Counted from the first letter of the stretch, positions 28,951 to 36,900 are shown. The stretch: 64,000 bases of DNA from Salinisphaera sp040361255 (GCF_040361255.1 NZ_APNG01000003.1:62001-126000); one strand, 5' to 3'. The notes: generated by a model not told the origin, from the letters alone. Translations and numbers: made by a program.

Positions 28951-29155
28951 TCCGTGAGCGTCTGGCGTTCCACCGAGTCCTGACCGTCTTGTTCGCAGCG
29001 CACGAGATCGTGTTTCTTACGCATTTGTTCTGCCGCAAACCGACCGGCTAGCACGCGCTCAAGGCATCTCGCGAACGCGTGAACGGGGGGCGTATTTCAG
29101 CGCGGTATGTCGATCCAGGCGGCAAACCGAAGCGAGCCGGAATGCGTTTACCTGG

Positions 29156-30283
29156 CTAGGCGACGTGCCGGGCGTTGCCCTGTGCAACGGGCGACAGCCG
29201 CGCCCCCGCCAGTCGTGCGCCCTTGATATTGCCCGCCATGGGCCCGAGCTGAAGACTGGCCGGTCGCCCGAGCAGATGCAGGCCGGGCGCGGCTTCCAGG
29301 TCGTCGTTCATGAAGACATGCCCGTCGCGATCGCAGCGTAGATCGAAATTACGGATACAACGATCGAGCAGGCTGTTCTCGGCCGGCCATGGCTCGAAAC
29401 CCGTGGCCAGAATCACGCGGTCGGCATCGAGTCGCCGGCCGTCGTCGAAAAGCAATCCGTGATCGTCACGGACTGCAACGCTGCCACGCCGCCATGCGAT
29501 ATCGCCGGCAGCCAGGGCGGCGGTGATCCGCGCGAAAACATCCGGTGGCAGGGTGCCGGGCTGGCGGGCTTCGGCGAGCAGGGCGGTGCGCTGTTCGACT
29601 GGCGTGTTGGCAAACGGGGTCAGGCAGCGCGGGCCGGCATAGCAGGGGTCGCTATCGAAATCGGCACGCCGCGGTGCCTCGCGTGTGACCCAGCAGACCG
29701 CGTGGCCGAGTCCGCGTAGACGCAGCGCGAGCTGGGCGCCGGTGATGCCGCCGCCGACGACCGCGATGCGCATGTCGGTGGATGTGTTGATATCGAAATC
29801 GCGGTCGTAAACATGTTCGCAGCGTATGGCCCACGCCGGGCGATACGGCGCGTTGGGCCCGAGTGCGAGCACCAGTCGTGCCGTGTCGTGCCGGGCACCG
29901 TCTGTCGTATGCACGCGCCAGCCGCGGCTCAGGCGTTCGATGCGCTCGGCGCGTGCGGCAATACGTGGTGGCTCGGCCAGTGCTTGGGCTGCGTGGGCTT
30001 CGAACAAGGCACGCGAGGGGCGCCGGTAATAGCCCAGTTCGTTGGCGCCGTCGAAACCGTGTTCGGCCGCGAACACGCGTAGCGAATCGGCGCGCTGGCC
30101 CAGATGGTGTGCGTTCGACGAGCGCAGGTAGGTCATGCCGCAGGCGTCGGCACGGCGCCGCCAGGCGGCGAGCGCGGGGCGGTCGTCGATCACGGCGAGC
30201 CGTGCGCGCGGCGCGGCCGCCGCAATCGATTGTGCGACGAAGCTGCCGTGCAGGCCGCCGCCGACGATCAGCCAGTCGTACAT
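29156..30283 (-). CDS. FAD/NAD(P)-binding oxidoreductase
   Basis: A 375-residue flavoprotein with two dinucleotide-binding motifs: IVGGGLHGSFVAQSIAAAAP at the N-terminus and IAVVGGGITGAQLALRLRGLGHAV near residue 173, plus ILATGFEPWP. This layout suits FAD-dependent monooxygenases or the SidA/IucD-like group, and HLGQRADSLRVFAAEHGF is typical of FAD-dependent hydroxylase relatives. I cannot name the substrate. It starts 21 bases upstream of sixA's stop on the same strand, so it may be co-transcribed with it. Confidence 0.75.
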   Translation of the reverse strand: MYDWLIVGGGLHGSFVAQSIAAAAPRARLAVIDDRPALAAWRRRADACGMTYLRSSNAHHLGQRADSLRVFAAEHGFDGANELGYYRRPSRALFEAHAAQALAEPPRIAARAERIERLSRGWRVHTTDGARHDTARLVLALGPNAPYRPAWAIRCEHVYDRDFDINTSTDMRIAVVGGGITGAQLALRLRGLGHAVCWVTREAPRRADFDSDPCYAGPRCLTPFANTPVEQRTALLAEARQPGTLPPDVFARITAALAAGDIAWRRGSVAVRDDHGLLFDDGRRLDADRVILATGFEPWPAENSLLDRCIRNFDLRCDRDGHVFMNDDLEAAPGLHLLGRPASLQLGPMAGNIKGARLAGARLSPVAQGNARHVA

Positions 30284-30303
30284 GCCAGCGCTGGCGATAC
30301 GTC

Positions 30304-30813
30304 TTAGCCGAGCTTGCGCAGCTGGCGGGCGGTCAGCAGCCAGCGCAGCGTGCCGGTGCCGCCGTCCGGCGGGCCGGGAAATTCCAGCAGGGCGGCGCCG
30401 GCTTTCTTGAACGCCATCAAACGATCGCGCCGGCGGGTCAGGCTCCAGGACACCCAGGTGGCCAGATCCGGCTCGTGGCCGACCAGTACCAGGCGGCGAT
30501 CGCCGAAGTGCGTGTGCAGGTATTCGTCGAGTGCGGCCATATCCACCGGCGGAGCGAGCACATCGGCTTCCTCGATGGTGGGGTCGTCCAGATAACCGGC
30601 CAGAATTTCGGCGGTTTGAACGGCCCGCACCAGCGGGCTGGTGACGATATCGTCCACGGCCAGTTCGTTGAGCGTGGCGCGCAGGCCGGCTGCGGCGGCT
30701 CGCGTACGGCGCGTGCCCTCCGGTGTGAGGGGGCGCTCTTCATCCGACAGACCCAGGTCGTGGGCCTTCTCGGCGTCGAGCGCAATACCGTGGCGAATGA
30801 CGATGATATCCAT
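30304..30813 (-). CDS. sixA: Phosphohistidine phosphatase SixA
   Basis: Histidine phosphatase that removes phosphate from histidine of phosphotransfer proteins (ArcB in E. coli, NPr in the nitrogen PTS). From the ATG at 30813 it has 169 residues and starts MDIIVIRHGIALD, carrying the catalytic RHG motif, with LTPEGTRRTRAAA, DIVTSPLVRAVQTAEIL and a second catalytic histidine in LVLVGHEPDLATWVSW. It is slightly longer at the C-terminus than E. coli SixA (161). Its neighbour upstream is the nrdA promoter region. Confidence 0.88.
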   Translation of the reverse strand: MDIIVIRHGIALDAEKAHDLGLSDEERPLTPEGTRRTRAAAAGLRATLNELAVDDIVTSPLVRAVQTAEILAGYLDDPTIEEADVLAPPVDMAALDEYLHTHFGDRRLVLVGHEPDLATWVSWSLTRRRDRLMAFKKAGAALLEFPGPPDGGTGTLRWLLTARQLRKLG

Positions 30814-31134
30814 GGCGCTATTGTCCCCTGTGAATGCTTGCACTGCCACCGCGCGATGGCTGTTTGCTCGGGTCGAAGCTATCGAAAATCGCGGAGCCGC
30901 TAAAAATTTTTATCGTCATTATTTTCATGAATCGTTTCGCCTTCCGGTATCGGTAAAAACGCTTGTACGCCAAGTCTTTTACAGATCGTCCACGAGATCT
31001 GTAGAAATTTTGCATGCGCTGGGCGCCCACGCCGGTGCGCGAGGCTACGACCCAAGTATGTCGTCGGCTGGCCAGCCGATGATCATCCCCGCGAGGCCTT
31101 GCGGGACACGCGATTGCGCCGTTTTCACCCCAGT
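30814..31134. other. Intergenic region between sixA and the nrd control elements
   Basis: No convincing gene. An AT-rich patch lies at about 30902-30935. An exact inverted repeat, ACAGATC (30981-30987) and GATCTGT (30996-31002), could form a stem with an eight-base loop. A frame covers much of this region on the plus strand, but its product is not protein-like. The sixA promoter should be at the left end. Confidence 0.45.
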
Positions 31135-31143
31135 TTATCCACA
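31135..31143 (+). promoter_or_regulatory. DnaA box upstream of nrdA
   Basis: TTATCCACA at 31135-31143 is a perfect match to the high-affinity DnaA box. A weaker relative, TTGTCCACG, follows at 31147-31155. E. coli nrdAB is known to be controlled by DnaA through boxes upstream of its promoter, so a conserved link between replication initiation and dNTP supply is likely. The box is about 70 bases upstream of the candidate -35. Confidence 0.6.
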
Positions 31144-31172
31144 GTGTTGTCCACGCCTTGTTCACCGCAGCA

Positions 31173-31238
31173 CCACAACATATAGTTCTGTTGGTGGCGA
31201 AAAGGGGTGCTTGACCACAGTATCTAGTGGGGTAGAGT
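31173..31238 (+). promoter_or_regulatory. nrdA promoter with two NrdR-like boxes
   Basis: Two sixteen-base sites match the NrdR consensus (acaCwAtATaTwGtgt) in most positions: CCACAACATATAGTTC (31173-31188) and CCACAGTATCTAGTGG (31215-31230). They are 42 bases apart, four helical turns. A sigma70-like promoter overlaps the second: TTGACC (31211-31216), 16-base spacer, TAGAGT (31233-31238). The second box lies inside the spacer, where repressor binding would block polymerase. NrdR is the general ribonucleotide reductase repressor; its gene is not in the window. Confidence 0.65.
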
Positions 31239-31338
31239 TCGCCGACAAGACGTTGTCCCCAGCGCGGCACGGCGTCTACCGGTTTCGTTTTAGCGCGGCG
31301 TCGTTCTTCCGGCGCGGTGTATTTCAAGAGGCATAGCC

Positions 31339-34300
31339 ATGGAGCAAACACAGGTTTCCGATCGCGCGAATGCGCGCAGCGAACAGCCGGCATCGGCCGA
31401 TTCGTACGGCGCCAGCATCGAGGCGACGGCGCCGGGCAGCTACAAGGTCATCCGTCGCAATGGCAAGGTCACCCCGTTCGATGCCTCCAAGATCGAGCTG
31501 GCCGTGACCAAGGCCTTTATCGATGTCGAAGGTCAGCAGGGCGCGGCGTCGTCGCGTATCCGTGAAACCGTCAAGCAGATCACCGAACAGGTGGTGCAGG
31601 GCGTGACCCGCAGCCTGCCGGGCGGCGGCGCGGTGCATATCGAGGATATTCAGGACTATGTCGAACTCGCGCTCATGCGCAGCGGCGAGCACAAGGTGGC
31701 CCGCTCCTACGTGCTGTATCGCGAAGAGCGTGCCCACGAGCGTGCCGCCAAGCTGGCCGAAAAGGGCGCCGAAGCCGGCGAGCCGGCCCAGGCTGCCGAT
31801 ATCAACGTCGCTTTCAAGGATGGCACCACCCGCCCGCTGGACCGCGATCGCCTGACCCGCGTGATCGACGAAGCCTGTGCCGGCATCGACGGCGTCGCCG
31901 CCGAGCAGGTCCTCAAGGACACCCTCAAGAACGCGTTTGATGGCATCTCCGAAGACGAGCTGTCCACAGCACTCGTGCTGTCGGCCCGCCAGCGCCTGGA
32001 AGCCGAGCCGAACTACGGCATGGTTGCCGCGCGCTTGCTCATGGACAAGATTCGTCACGAAGGCCTGACCTTCCTTGCCGACGGCGCCGTGGAATACGCC
32101 ACGCATGCCGAGATGCGCGAGCGCTATCCGTCCTACTTCAAGGATTTCATCGCCGCCGGCGTCGAACACGAACTGATCGATCCGCAGCTCGGCGAATACG
32201 ATCTGGACCGTCTGGGCCAGGCCCTGATTGCCGATCGCGATCTGTCGTTCACCTATCTGGGCCTGCAGACGCTTTACGACCGCTACTTCATCCATCACGA
32301 ATCCATGCGCTTCGAACTGCCGCAGGCGTTCTACATGCGCGTGGCGATGGGCCTGGCGATCAACGAGATCGAGCGCGAAGAAAAAGCCATCGAGTTCTAC
32401 AAGCTGCTCTCGAGCTTCGACTTCATGTCCTCCACGCCGACGCTGTTCAACTCCGGCACGCTGCGCCCGCAGCTGTCGAGCTGCTACCTGACCAGCGTCT
32501 CGGACGACCTGCACGGCATTTATGGCGCGGTACAGGACAACGCCATGCTGTCCAAGTTTGCCGGCGGTCTCGGCAACGATTGGACGCCGGTGCGTGCCAT
32601 GGGTGCCCATATCAAGGGCACGAACGGCAAGAGCCAGGGCGTGGTCCCGTTCCTGAAGGTGGTCAACGACACCGCCGTGGCCGTGAACCAGGGCGGCAAG
32701 CGCAAGGGCGCGGTCTGTGCCTATCTGGAAACCTGGCACAAGGACATCGAGGAATTCCTCGACCTGCGCAAGAATACCGGCGACGACCGTCGTCGCTGCC
32801 ACGACATGAACACCGCGAACTGGATCCCGGATCTTTTCGTCAAGCGTGTGCTCAACGACGAGCCGTGGACGCTGTTCTCGCCCAACGATGTGCCCGACCT
32901 GCACGACCTCACCGGCAAGGCGTTCGAAGAAGCCTATGTGGGCTACGAAGCGAAGGCGGCCCGCGGCGAGATCAAGAACTACAAGACGCTCTCGGCCGTG
33001 AACCTGTGGCGCAAGATGCTCAGCCTGCTGTTCGAAACGGGCCACCCCTGGTTCACCTTCAAGGACCCGTGCAACCTGCGCAGCCCGCAGCAGCACAAGG
33101 GCGTGGTGCATTCGTCCAACCTGTGCACCGAGATCACGCTCAACACCTCGCCGGGCAAGGAAATCGCGGTCTGCAACCTGGGCTCGGTGAACCTGCCGCA
33201 GCACATTGAAAACGGCGAACTGAACGTGGCCAAGCTGGAAGCCACCATCAACACCGCCATGCGCATGCTCGATAACGTCATCGAGTACAACTACTACAGC
33301 GTGAAGACCGCGCGTGACTCCAACCTGCGTCACCGCCCGGTCGGCATGGGCCTGATGGGCTTTCAGGACGCGCTTTACAAGCTCAAGCTGCCCTACGAAT
33401 CCAGCGACGCGGTGGAATTCGCCGATCGCTCGATGGAGCAGATCAGCTATCTCGCCATCAAGGCTTCGACCAACCTGGCCGAAGAGCGCGGCGCCTACAG
33501 CTCCTTCAAGGGCAGCCTGTGGGACCAGGGCATCCTGCCGATCGACTCGATCAAGATCCTGCGTGAAAACCGCGGCGAAGAATATCTGGATCAGGACGAA
33601 GGCCAGACGCTGGATTGGGACACCCTGCGCGAGCGCGTGCAGCGTGTGGGCATGCGTAACTCCAACTGCATGGCCATCGCGCCCACCGCGACCATCGCCA
33701 ACATCACCGGCGTGAGCCAGTCCATCGAGCCGACGTACCAGAACCTGTACGTCAAATCGAACCTGTCGGGCGAGTTCACCGTGGCCAACCCCTACCTCGT
33801 GGAAGACCTCAAGGCGCTCGGCCTGTGGGACGAGGTCATGGCCAACGATCTCAAGTATTACGACGGCAGCGTGCAGGGCATCGACCGCATTCCGGACGAC
33901 CTGAAAGTGCTCTACAAATGCGCTTTCGAGATCGACCCGCGCTGGCTGGTAGAAGCCGGTTCGCGCCGCCAGAAATGGCTGGATCAGGCCCAGAGCCTGA
34001 ACCTGTACATGGCCGAACCCTCGGGCCGCAAACTGGACGAACTCTACAAGTTCGCTTGGAAGAAAGGCCTGAAGACCACCTACTACCTGCGCTCCACCAG
34101 CGCCACGCATACCGAGAAGTCGACGATCACCGATCATCGCCTGAACGCGGTCGGCAACGGCGGCCAAGGCAGTGGCAAAGGCTCCGGCGGCGGTACTGGC
34201 GCCGGCGGCTCGGTGTCCGGCGGTGCGTCGAGCAACGGCGGCGGTCAGACGGTCAACGCAGCGTCCAACGGCGCGAGCGCGACCGAAGCGCCCAAGGCCC

Positions 34301-34398
34301 GGCCCACGGCATCGGCCGTGGCACCGGCGCCGGAAGGCAAGCCGACCGCGCCCATGGCCTGTGCCATCGACGACCCGGACTGCGAGGCCTGTCAGTAG
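31339..34398 (+). CDS. nrdA: Ribonucleoside-diphosphate reductase alpha subunit (class Ia)
   Basis: Catalytic subunit that reduces NDPs to dNDPs. At 1019 residues it is much longer than E. coli NrdA (761). The N-terminus has an ATP-cone (about 35-135: YKVIRRNGKVTPFDASKIELAVTKAF) and a second, degenerate cone-like segment (about 155-235), the arrangement known in Pseudomonas NrdA. Active-site regions include SSNLCTEITLNTS, AVCNLGSVNLPQ and RHRPVGMGLMGFQDALY. The C-terminus is a glycine/serine/alanine-rich linker of about 75 residues ending in a cysteine pair (DDPDCEACQ plus an earlier Cys), the swinging arm rereduced by thioredoxin or glutaredoxin. Confidence 0.95.
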   Translation: MEQTQVSDRANARSEQPASADSYGASIEATAPGSYKVIRRNGKVTPFDASKIELAVTKAFIDVEGQQGAASSRIRETVKQITEQVVQGVTRSLPGGGAVHIEDIQDYVELALMRSGEHKVARSYVLYREERAHERAAKLAEKGAEAGEPAQAADINVAFKDGTTRPLDRDRLTRVIDEACAGIDGVAAEQVLKDTLKNAFDGISEDELSTALVLSARQRLEAEPNYGMVAARLLMDKIRHEGLTFLADGAVEYATHAEMRERYPSYFKDFIAAGVEHELIDPQLGEYDLDRLGQALIADRDLSFTYLGLQTLYDRYFIHHESMRFELPQAFYMRVAMGLAINEIEREEKAIEFYKLLSSFDFMSSTPTLFNSGTLRPQLSSCYLTSVSDDLHGIYGAVQDNAMLSKFAGGLGNDWTPVRAMGAHIKGTNGKSQGVVPFLKVVNDTAVAVNQGGKRKGAVCAYLETWHKDIEEFLDLRKNTGDDRRRCHDMNTANWIPDLFVKRVLNDEPWTLFSPNDVPDLHDLTGKAFEEAYVGYEAKAARGEIKNYKTLSAVNLWRKMLSLLFETGHPWFTFKDPCNLRSPQQHKGVVHSSNLCTEITLNTSPGKEIAVCNLGSVNLPQHIENGELNVAKLEATINTAMRMLDNVIEYNYYSVKTARDSNLRHRPVGMGLMGFQDALYKLKLPYESSDAVEFADRSMEQISYLAIKASTNLAEERGAYSSFKGSLWDQGILPIDSIKILRENRGEEYLDQDEGQTLDWDTLRERVQRVGMRNSNCMAIAPTATIANITGVSQSIEPTYQNLYVKSNLSGEFTVANPYLVEDLKALGLWDEVMANDLKYYDGSVQGIDRIPDDLKVLYKCAFEIDPRWLVEAGSRRQKWLDQAQSLNLYMAEPSGRKLDELYKFAWKKGLKTTYYLRSTSATHTEKSTITDHRLNAVGNGGQGSGKGSGGGTGAGGSVSGGASSNGGGQTVNAASNGASATEAPKARPTASAVAPAPEGKPTAPMACAIDDPDCEACQ

Positions 34399-34407
34399 GC
34401 TTTAGCC

Positions 34408-34716
34408 ATGAGCACGCCGTGTTTTCGTTACCAATGGGATGCTGCAAAAGCGCGTTCCAACCGACGAAAACACGGCGTGAGCTTCGATGTCGCCGCCGGT
34501 GTGTTCCGTGATCCGCTGGCTTTGACGATTGCCGATCCGGCGCACAGCGAGACTGAAGAGCGTTGGATTACACTCGTGGTGGTGCCGGAAACAGGCCTGC
34601 TGGTTGTGGTTCATACCTTGGCCGAGTGGAGTGAAAACGAGATCGATATACGGATCATTTCGGCTCGGCGTGTCAGCACACGGGAACAACGCGACTACGA
34701 AGGTGGCGACCTATGA
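34408..34716 (+). CDS. brnT: BrnT family toxin (copy 1, inside nrdAB)
   Basis: RelE-fold ribonuclease toxin of type II module BrnT/BrnA. The 102-residue product has the family signature FRYQWDAAKARSNRRKHGVSFDVAAGVFRDP and the C-terminal IRIISARRVSTREQRDYE. It starts only ten bases after the nrdA stop and overlaps the antitoxin start by four bases, the usual toxin-first order. Its position between nrdA and nrdB is unusual: these two genes are normally adjacent in one operon. Codon and base use look like the neighbours, so the insertion may be old. Confidence 0.9.
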   Translation: MSTPCFRYQWDAAKARSNRRKHGVSFDVAAGVFRDPLALTIADPAHSETEERWITLVVVPETGLLVVVHTLAEWSENEIDIRIISARRVSTREQRDYEGGDL

Positions 34717-34925
34717 AAGACGAATACGATTTTTCACAAGGCGAACGCGGCAAATTCTATCGGCCCAACGCCTCGCACAATATTCCGTTGTATCTCGACA
34801 GCGATGTCATGGAGTTTTTGGCGAAACGCTCGCGCGATCAAGGCATTGAGCCGCGCGAGCTAGCCAATCAAATGCTCAAGAAAGACATCGAGATCGTGCA
34901 GGCGGCGGAAAGAACGTCCAAATAA
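34713..34925 (+). CDS. brnA: BrnA family antitoxin (copy 1)
   Basis: Antitoxin partner of BrnT. The 70-residue protein has the BrnA form: GERGKFYRPNASHNIPLYLDSDVMEFLAKRSRDQGIEPRELANQMLKKDIEIV, a short N-terminal toxin-binding part and a C-terminal ribbon-helix-helix-like DNA-binding part. It overlaps brnT by four bases and ends 61 bases before nrdB. BrnA proteins normally repress their own promoter, so this one could influence nrdB transcription if an internal promoter exists. Confidence 0.9.
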   Translation: MKDEYDFSQGERGKFYRPNASHNIPLYLDSDVMEFLAKRSRDQGIEPRELANQMLKKDIEIVQAAERTSK

Positions 34926-34986
34926 CGCGCGTAACAACGCAACAGAACACCGCTTTTTAACGAAGCACAGCAAAAGGAAAGCCACC

Positions 34987-36189
34987 ATGCTCGACTTCGA
35001 AGACACTCCCCGCCAAGGCACGCCCGAGCACAAGCCGGGCAGCACGGCCAACCCGAACCCGGCCGGCAACGCGCCCGATCCGTACGCGCTGGACAAGGAA
35101 GAAGCGCCGGCCAGCCATGAAGGCGAGCACGCCGAAGCCGTTACCGGCCTGGAACAGGTCGAACTCGGCGCCGGCCGTGTCTCCGTCGATGAAAAGCGCA
35201 TCATCAACTGCCGCGCCGACGTCAACCAGCTCGTACCCTTCAAGTACACCTGGGCCTGGGAGAAGTACCTCAACGCCTGCGCCAACCACTGGATGCCGCA
35301 GGAAGTGAGCATGTCCGCCGACATCGCCATGTGGCAGGACCCGGACGCCCTCACCGAAGACGAGCGTCTTATCTTGAAGCGCGGCTTCGGCTTCTTTGCC
35401 TCCAGCGAATCGCTGGTCGCCAACAACATCGTGCTGGGTGTCTACAAGCACCTCACCAACCCCGAATGCCGCCAGTACCTGCTGCGCCAGGCCTTCGAGG
35501 AAGCCGTGCACGGGCACACCTTCCAGTACATCGTGGAAAGCCTCAACCTCGACGAGGGCGAGATCTTCAACATGTACCGCGAGCTGCCCAGCGTGCACAA
35601 CAAGGCCGCCTGGGCCATGCAGTACACCCAGAGCCTGAACGACCCCAACTTCCAGACCGGCACCCACGAAAACGACCAGATTTTCCTGCGTGACCTGATC
35701 GCCTTCTACGTGATCTTCGAAGGCATCTGGTTCTATGCCGGCTTCGTGCAGTATCTGAGCTTCGGACGTCGCAACAAGATGACCGGCACCGCCGAGCAGA
35801 TGCAATACATCATGCGCGACGAGTCCATGCACCTGAACTTCGGCATCGACGTGATCAACCAGATCAAGATCGAAAACCCGAACCTCTGGACGCAGGAATT
35901 CCAGGACGAAGCCCGTCGCATGATCGACGAAGCCATGCACCTGGAAATCGAATACGCCCACGACACGATGCCCCGCGGCGTGCTCGGCCTGAACGCCAGC
36001 ATGTTCGACGAATACATGAAGTTCATCGCCAACCGCCGCTGCTCGCAGATCGGCCTGGCCGAGCTATACCCCGGCGCGGAAAACCCGTTCCCGTGGATGA
36101 GCGAGATGATGGACCTCAAGAAGGAAAAGAACTTCTTCGAGACTCGGGTGATTGAGTATCAGTCGGGTGGGGCGCTTAGCTGGGACTAA
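34987..36189 (+). CDS. nrdB: Ribonucleoside-diphosphate reductase beta subunit (class Ia)
   Basis: Small subunit holding the diiron-tyrosyl radical cofactor. The 400-residue protein has an acidic, proline-rich N-terminal extension of about 65 residues before the core. Metal-ligand segments are visible: LILKRGFGFFASSES, RQAFEEAVHGHTFQY, ENDQIFLRDLIAFYVIFEGIWFYAGF and MQYIMRDESMHLNFG. The C-terminal peptide FFETRVIEYQSGGALSWD is the part that docks on NrdA. The last 81 bases (36109-36189) are repeated at 36786-36866. An AAAGGA ribosome site precedes the ATG. Confidence 0.96.
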   Translation: MLDFEDTPRQGTPEHKPGSTANPNPAGNAPDPYALDKEEAPASHEGEHAEAVTGLEQVELGAGRVSVDEKRIINCRADVNQLVPFKYTWAWEKYLNACANHWMPQEVSMSADIAMWQDPDALTEDERLILKRGFGFFASSESLVANNIVLGVYKHLTNPECRQYLLRQAFEEAVHGHTFQYIVESLNLDEGEIFNMYRELPSVHNKAAWAMQYTQSLNDPNFQTGTHENDQIFLRDLIAFYVIFEGIWFYAGFVQYLSFGRRNKMTGTAEQMQYIMRDESMHLNFGIDVINQIKIENPNLWTQEFQDEARRMIDEAMHLEIEYAHDTMPRGVLGLNASMFDEYMKFIANRRCSQIGLAELYPGAENPFPWMSEMMDLKKEKNFFETRVIEYQSGGALSWD

Positions 36190-36195
36190 GCAGCG

Positions 36196-36477
36196 ATGCG
36201 ATTCGAGTGGGACGAGGCCAAGAACAACGCCAACCGGCGTAAACATGGCCTCAGCTTCGAAACCGCCTGTCGCGTTTTTGAAGACCCACTCGTCCTAAGC
36301 CAACCCGAACGTGTGGTCGACGGCGAGCAACGCTGGCAGACGATGGGCGAAGTCGCCGGCGTTGCGCTTATTCTGGTTGCCCACACCGTTCGTGAGGGGC
36401 AAGATGATGAGGTCATTCGCATCATCTCAGCGCGACGCGCAACACGCCATGAGCGAAAGCAATACCAACAAGCCTAA
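36196..36477 (+). CDS. brnT: BrnT family toxin (copy 2, after nrdB)
   Basis: Second BrnT, 93 residues: MRFEWDEAKNNANRRKHGLSFETACRVFEDP at the start and EVIRIISARRATRHERKQYQ at the end. It is clearly related to copy 1 but diverged. It begins six bases after the nrdB stop, with no room for its own promoter, so it is probably translated from the nrd message. Its 3' end overlaps the antitoxin start by 29 bases. It lies inside the segment flanked by the two copies of the nrdB 3' end. Confidence 0.9.
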   Translation: MRFEWDEAKNNANRRKHGLSFETACRVFEDPLVLSQPERVVDGEQRWQTMGEVAGVALILVAHTVREGQDDEVIRIISARRATRHERKQYQQA

Positions 36478-36751
36478 TCCTGGCGACCGAGCACTTAATC
36501 GATTGGCCGCCATGTCGGACGACGATATCGATACGTCGGATATTCCCGAGGTGAGAGACTGGAGCCGTGCCGAGCGCGGCAAATTCTTTCGGCCCGGAGC
36601 GGCTGATAATGTGCCGTTGTATCTCGATTCCGAAGTGACAGCGTTTCTCAGGGAGCGTGCGGCCACGCTAGGCATTCCGTTGCGTGATTTGGCGAACGAA
36701 ATGCTTAAGAAAGATATTGAGCTGGTCCATTCTGTTGAGTCCAAGTCCTAG
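36449..36751 (+). CDS. brnA: BrnA family antitoxin (copy 2)
   Basis: Second BrnA, 100 residues from the ATG at 36449. The conserved block RAERGKFFRPGAADNVPLYLDSEVTAFLRERAATLGIPLRDLANEMLKKDIELV matches copy 1; the N-terminal 45 residues are longer and acidic. The longer frame starting at 36311 runs antiparallel in sense to brnT codons and is not used. The gene ends just before an inverted copy of a RAYT-associated repeat (36754-36777). Confidence 0.88.
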   Translation: MSESNTNKPNPGDRALNRLAAMSDDDIDTSDIPEVRDWSRAERGKFFRPGAADNVPLYLDSEVTAFLRERAATLGIPLRDLANEMLKKDIELVHSVESKS

Positions 36752-36753
36752 TT

Positions 36754-36777
36754 ATGCACGATGCAAGACCTGACGCC
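36754..36777 (-). repeat. Inverted copy of the RAYT left-end repeat
   Basis: On the minus strand this 24-base segment reads GGCGTCAGGTCTTGCAT followed by CGTGCAT. It differs at one position from the repeat that precedes the RAYT genes (copies on the plus strand at 40289-40312, 40559-40582 and 44435-44458, and a diverged copy near 47635-47656). It sits exactly between brnA2 and the duplicated nrdB tail, and faces away from the other copies. Confidence 0.75.
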
Positions 36778-36785
36778 GAATCACG

Positions 36786-36866
36786 ATGGATCTGAAGAAG
36801 GAGAAGAACTTTTTTGAGACTCGGGTGATTGAGTATCAGTCGGGTGGGGCGTTGAGCTGGGACTAG
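36786..36866 (+). pseudogene. nrdB: Duplicated 3' end of nrdB
   Basis: These 81 bases encode the last 26 residues of NrdB plus a stop, exactly like 36109-36189. Eight positions differ, all synonymous (including TAA versus TAG). A 36-base core is identical (36139-36174 and 36816-36851). The intrinsic terminator that would suit nrdB follows directly, so this is probably the original nrdB tail, displaced when a segment carrying brnT2-brnA2 and a replacement tail was inserted. Confidence 0.85.
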
Positions 36867-36874
36867 AAAATTTT

Positions 36875-36900
36875 AAAGCGGGCATTAGCCCGCTTTTTTT
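36875..36900 (+). terminator. Intrinsic terminator after the duplicated nrdB tail
   Basis: Stem AAAGCGGGC (36875-36883) and GCCCGCTTT (36888-36896) with a four-base ATTA loop, followed by a run of T to 36900. A strong rho-independent terminator nine bases after the second nrdB stop. It now ends the nrdA-brnTA-nrdB-brnTA transcript. Confidence 0.88.

Noticed and set aside
30641..31336. A 231-residue plus-strand frame upstream of nrdA
   Set aside because: It runs antisense through sixA and across the control elements, has no protein-like features, and stops at the nrdA start region.
31324..34167. A 947-residue open frame on the minus strand opposite nrdA
   Set aside because: It mirrors nrdA codons exactly. 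High third-position GC keeps the antisense frame open. The product is rich in H, V, G and A repeats with no family resemblance, while nrdA is certain.
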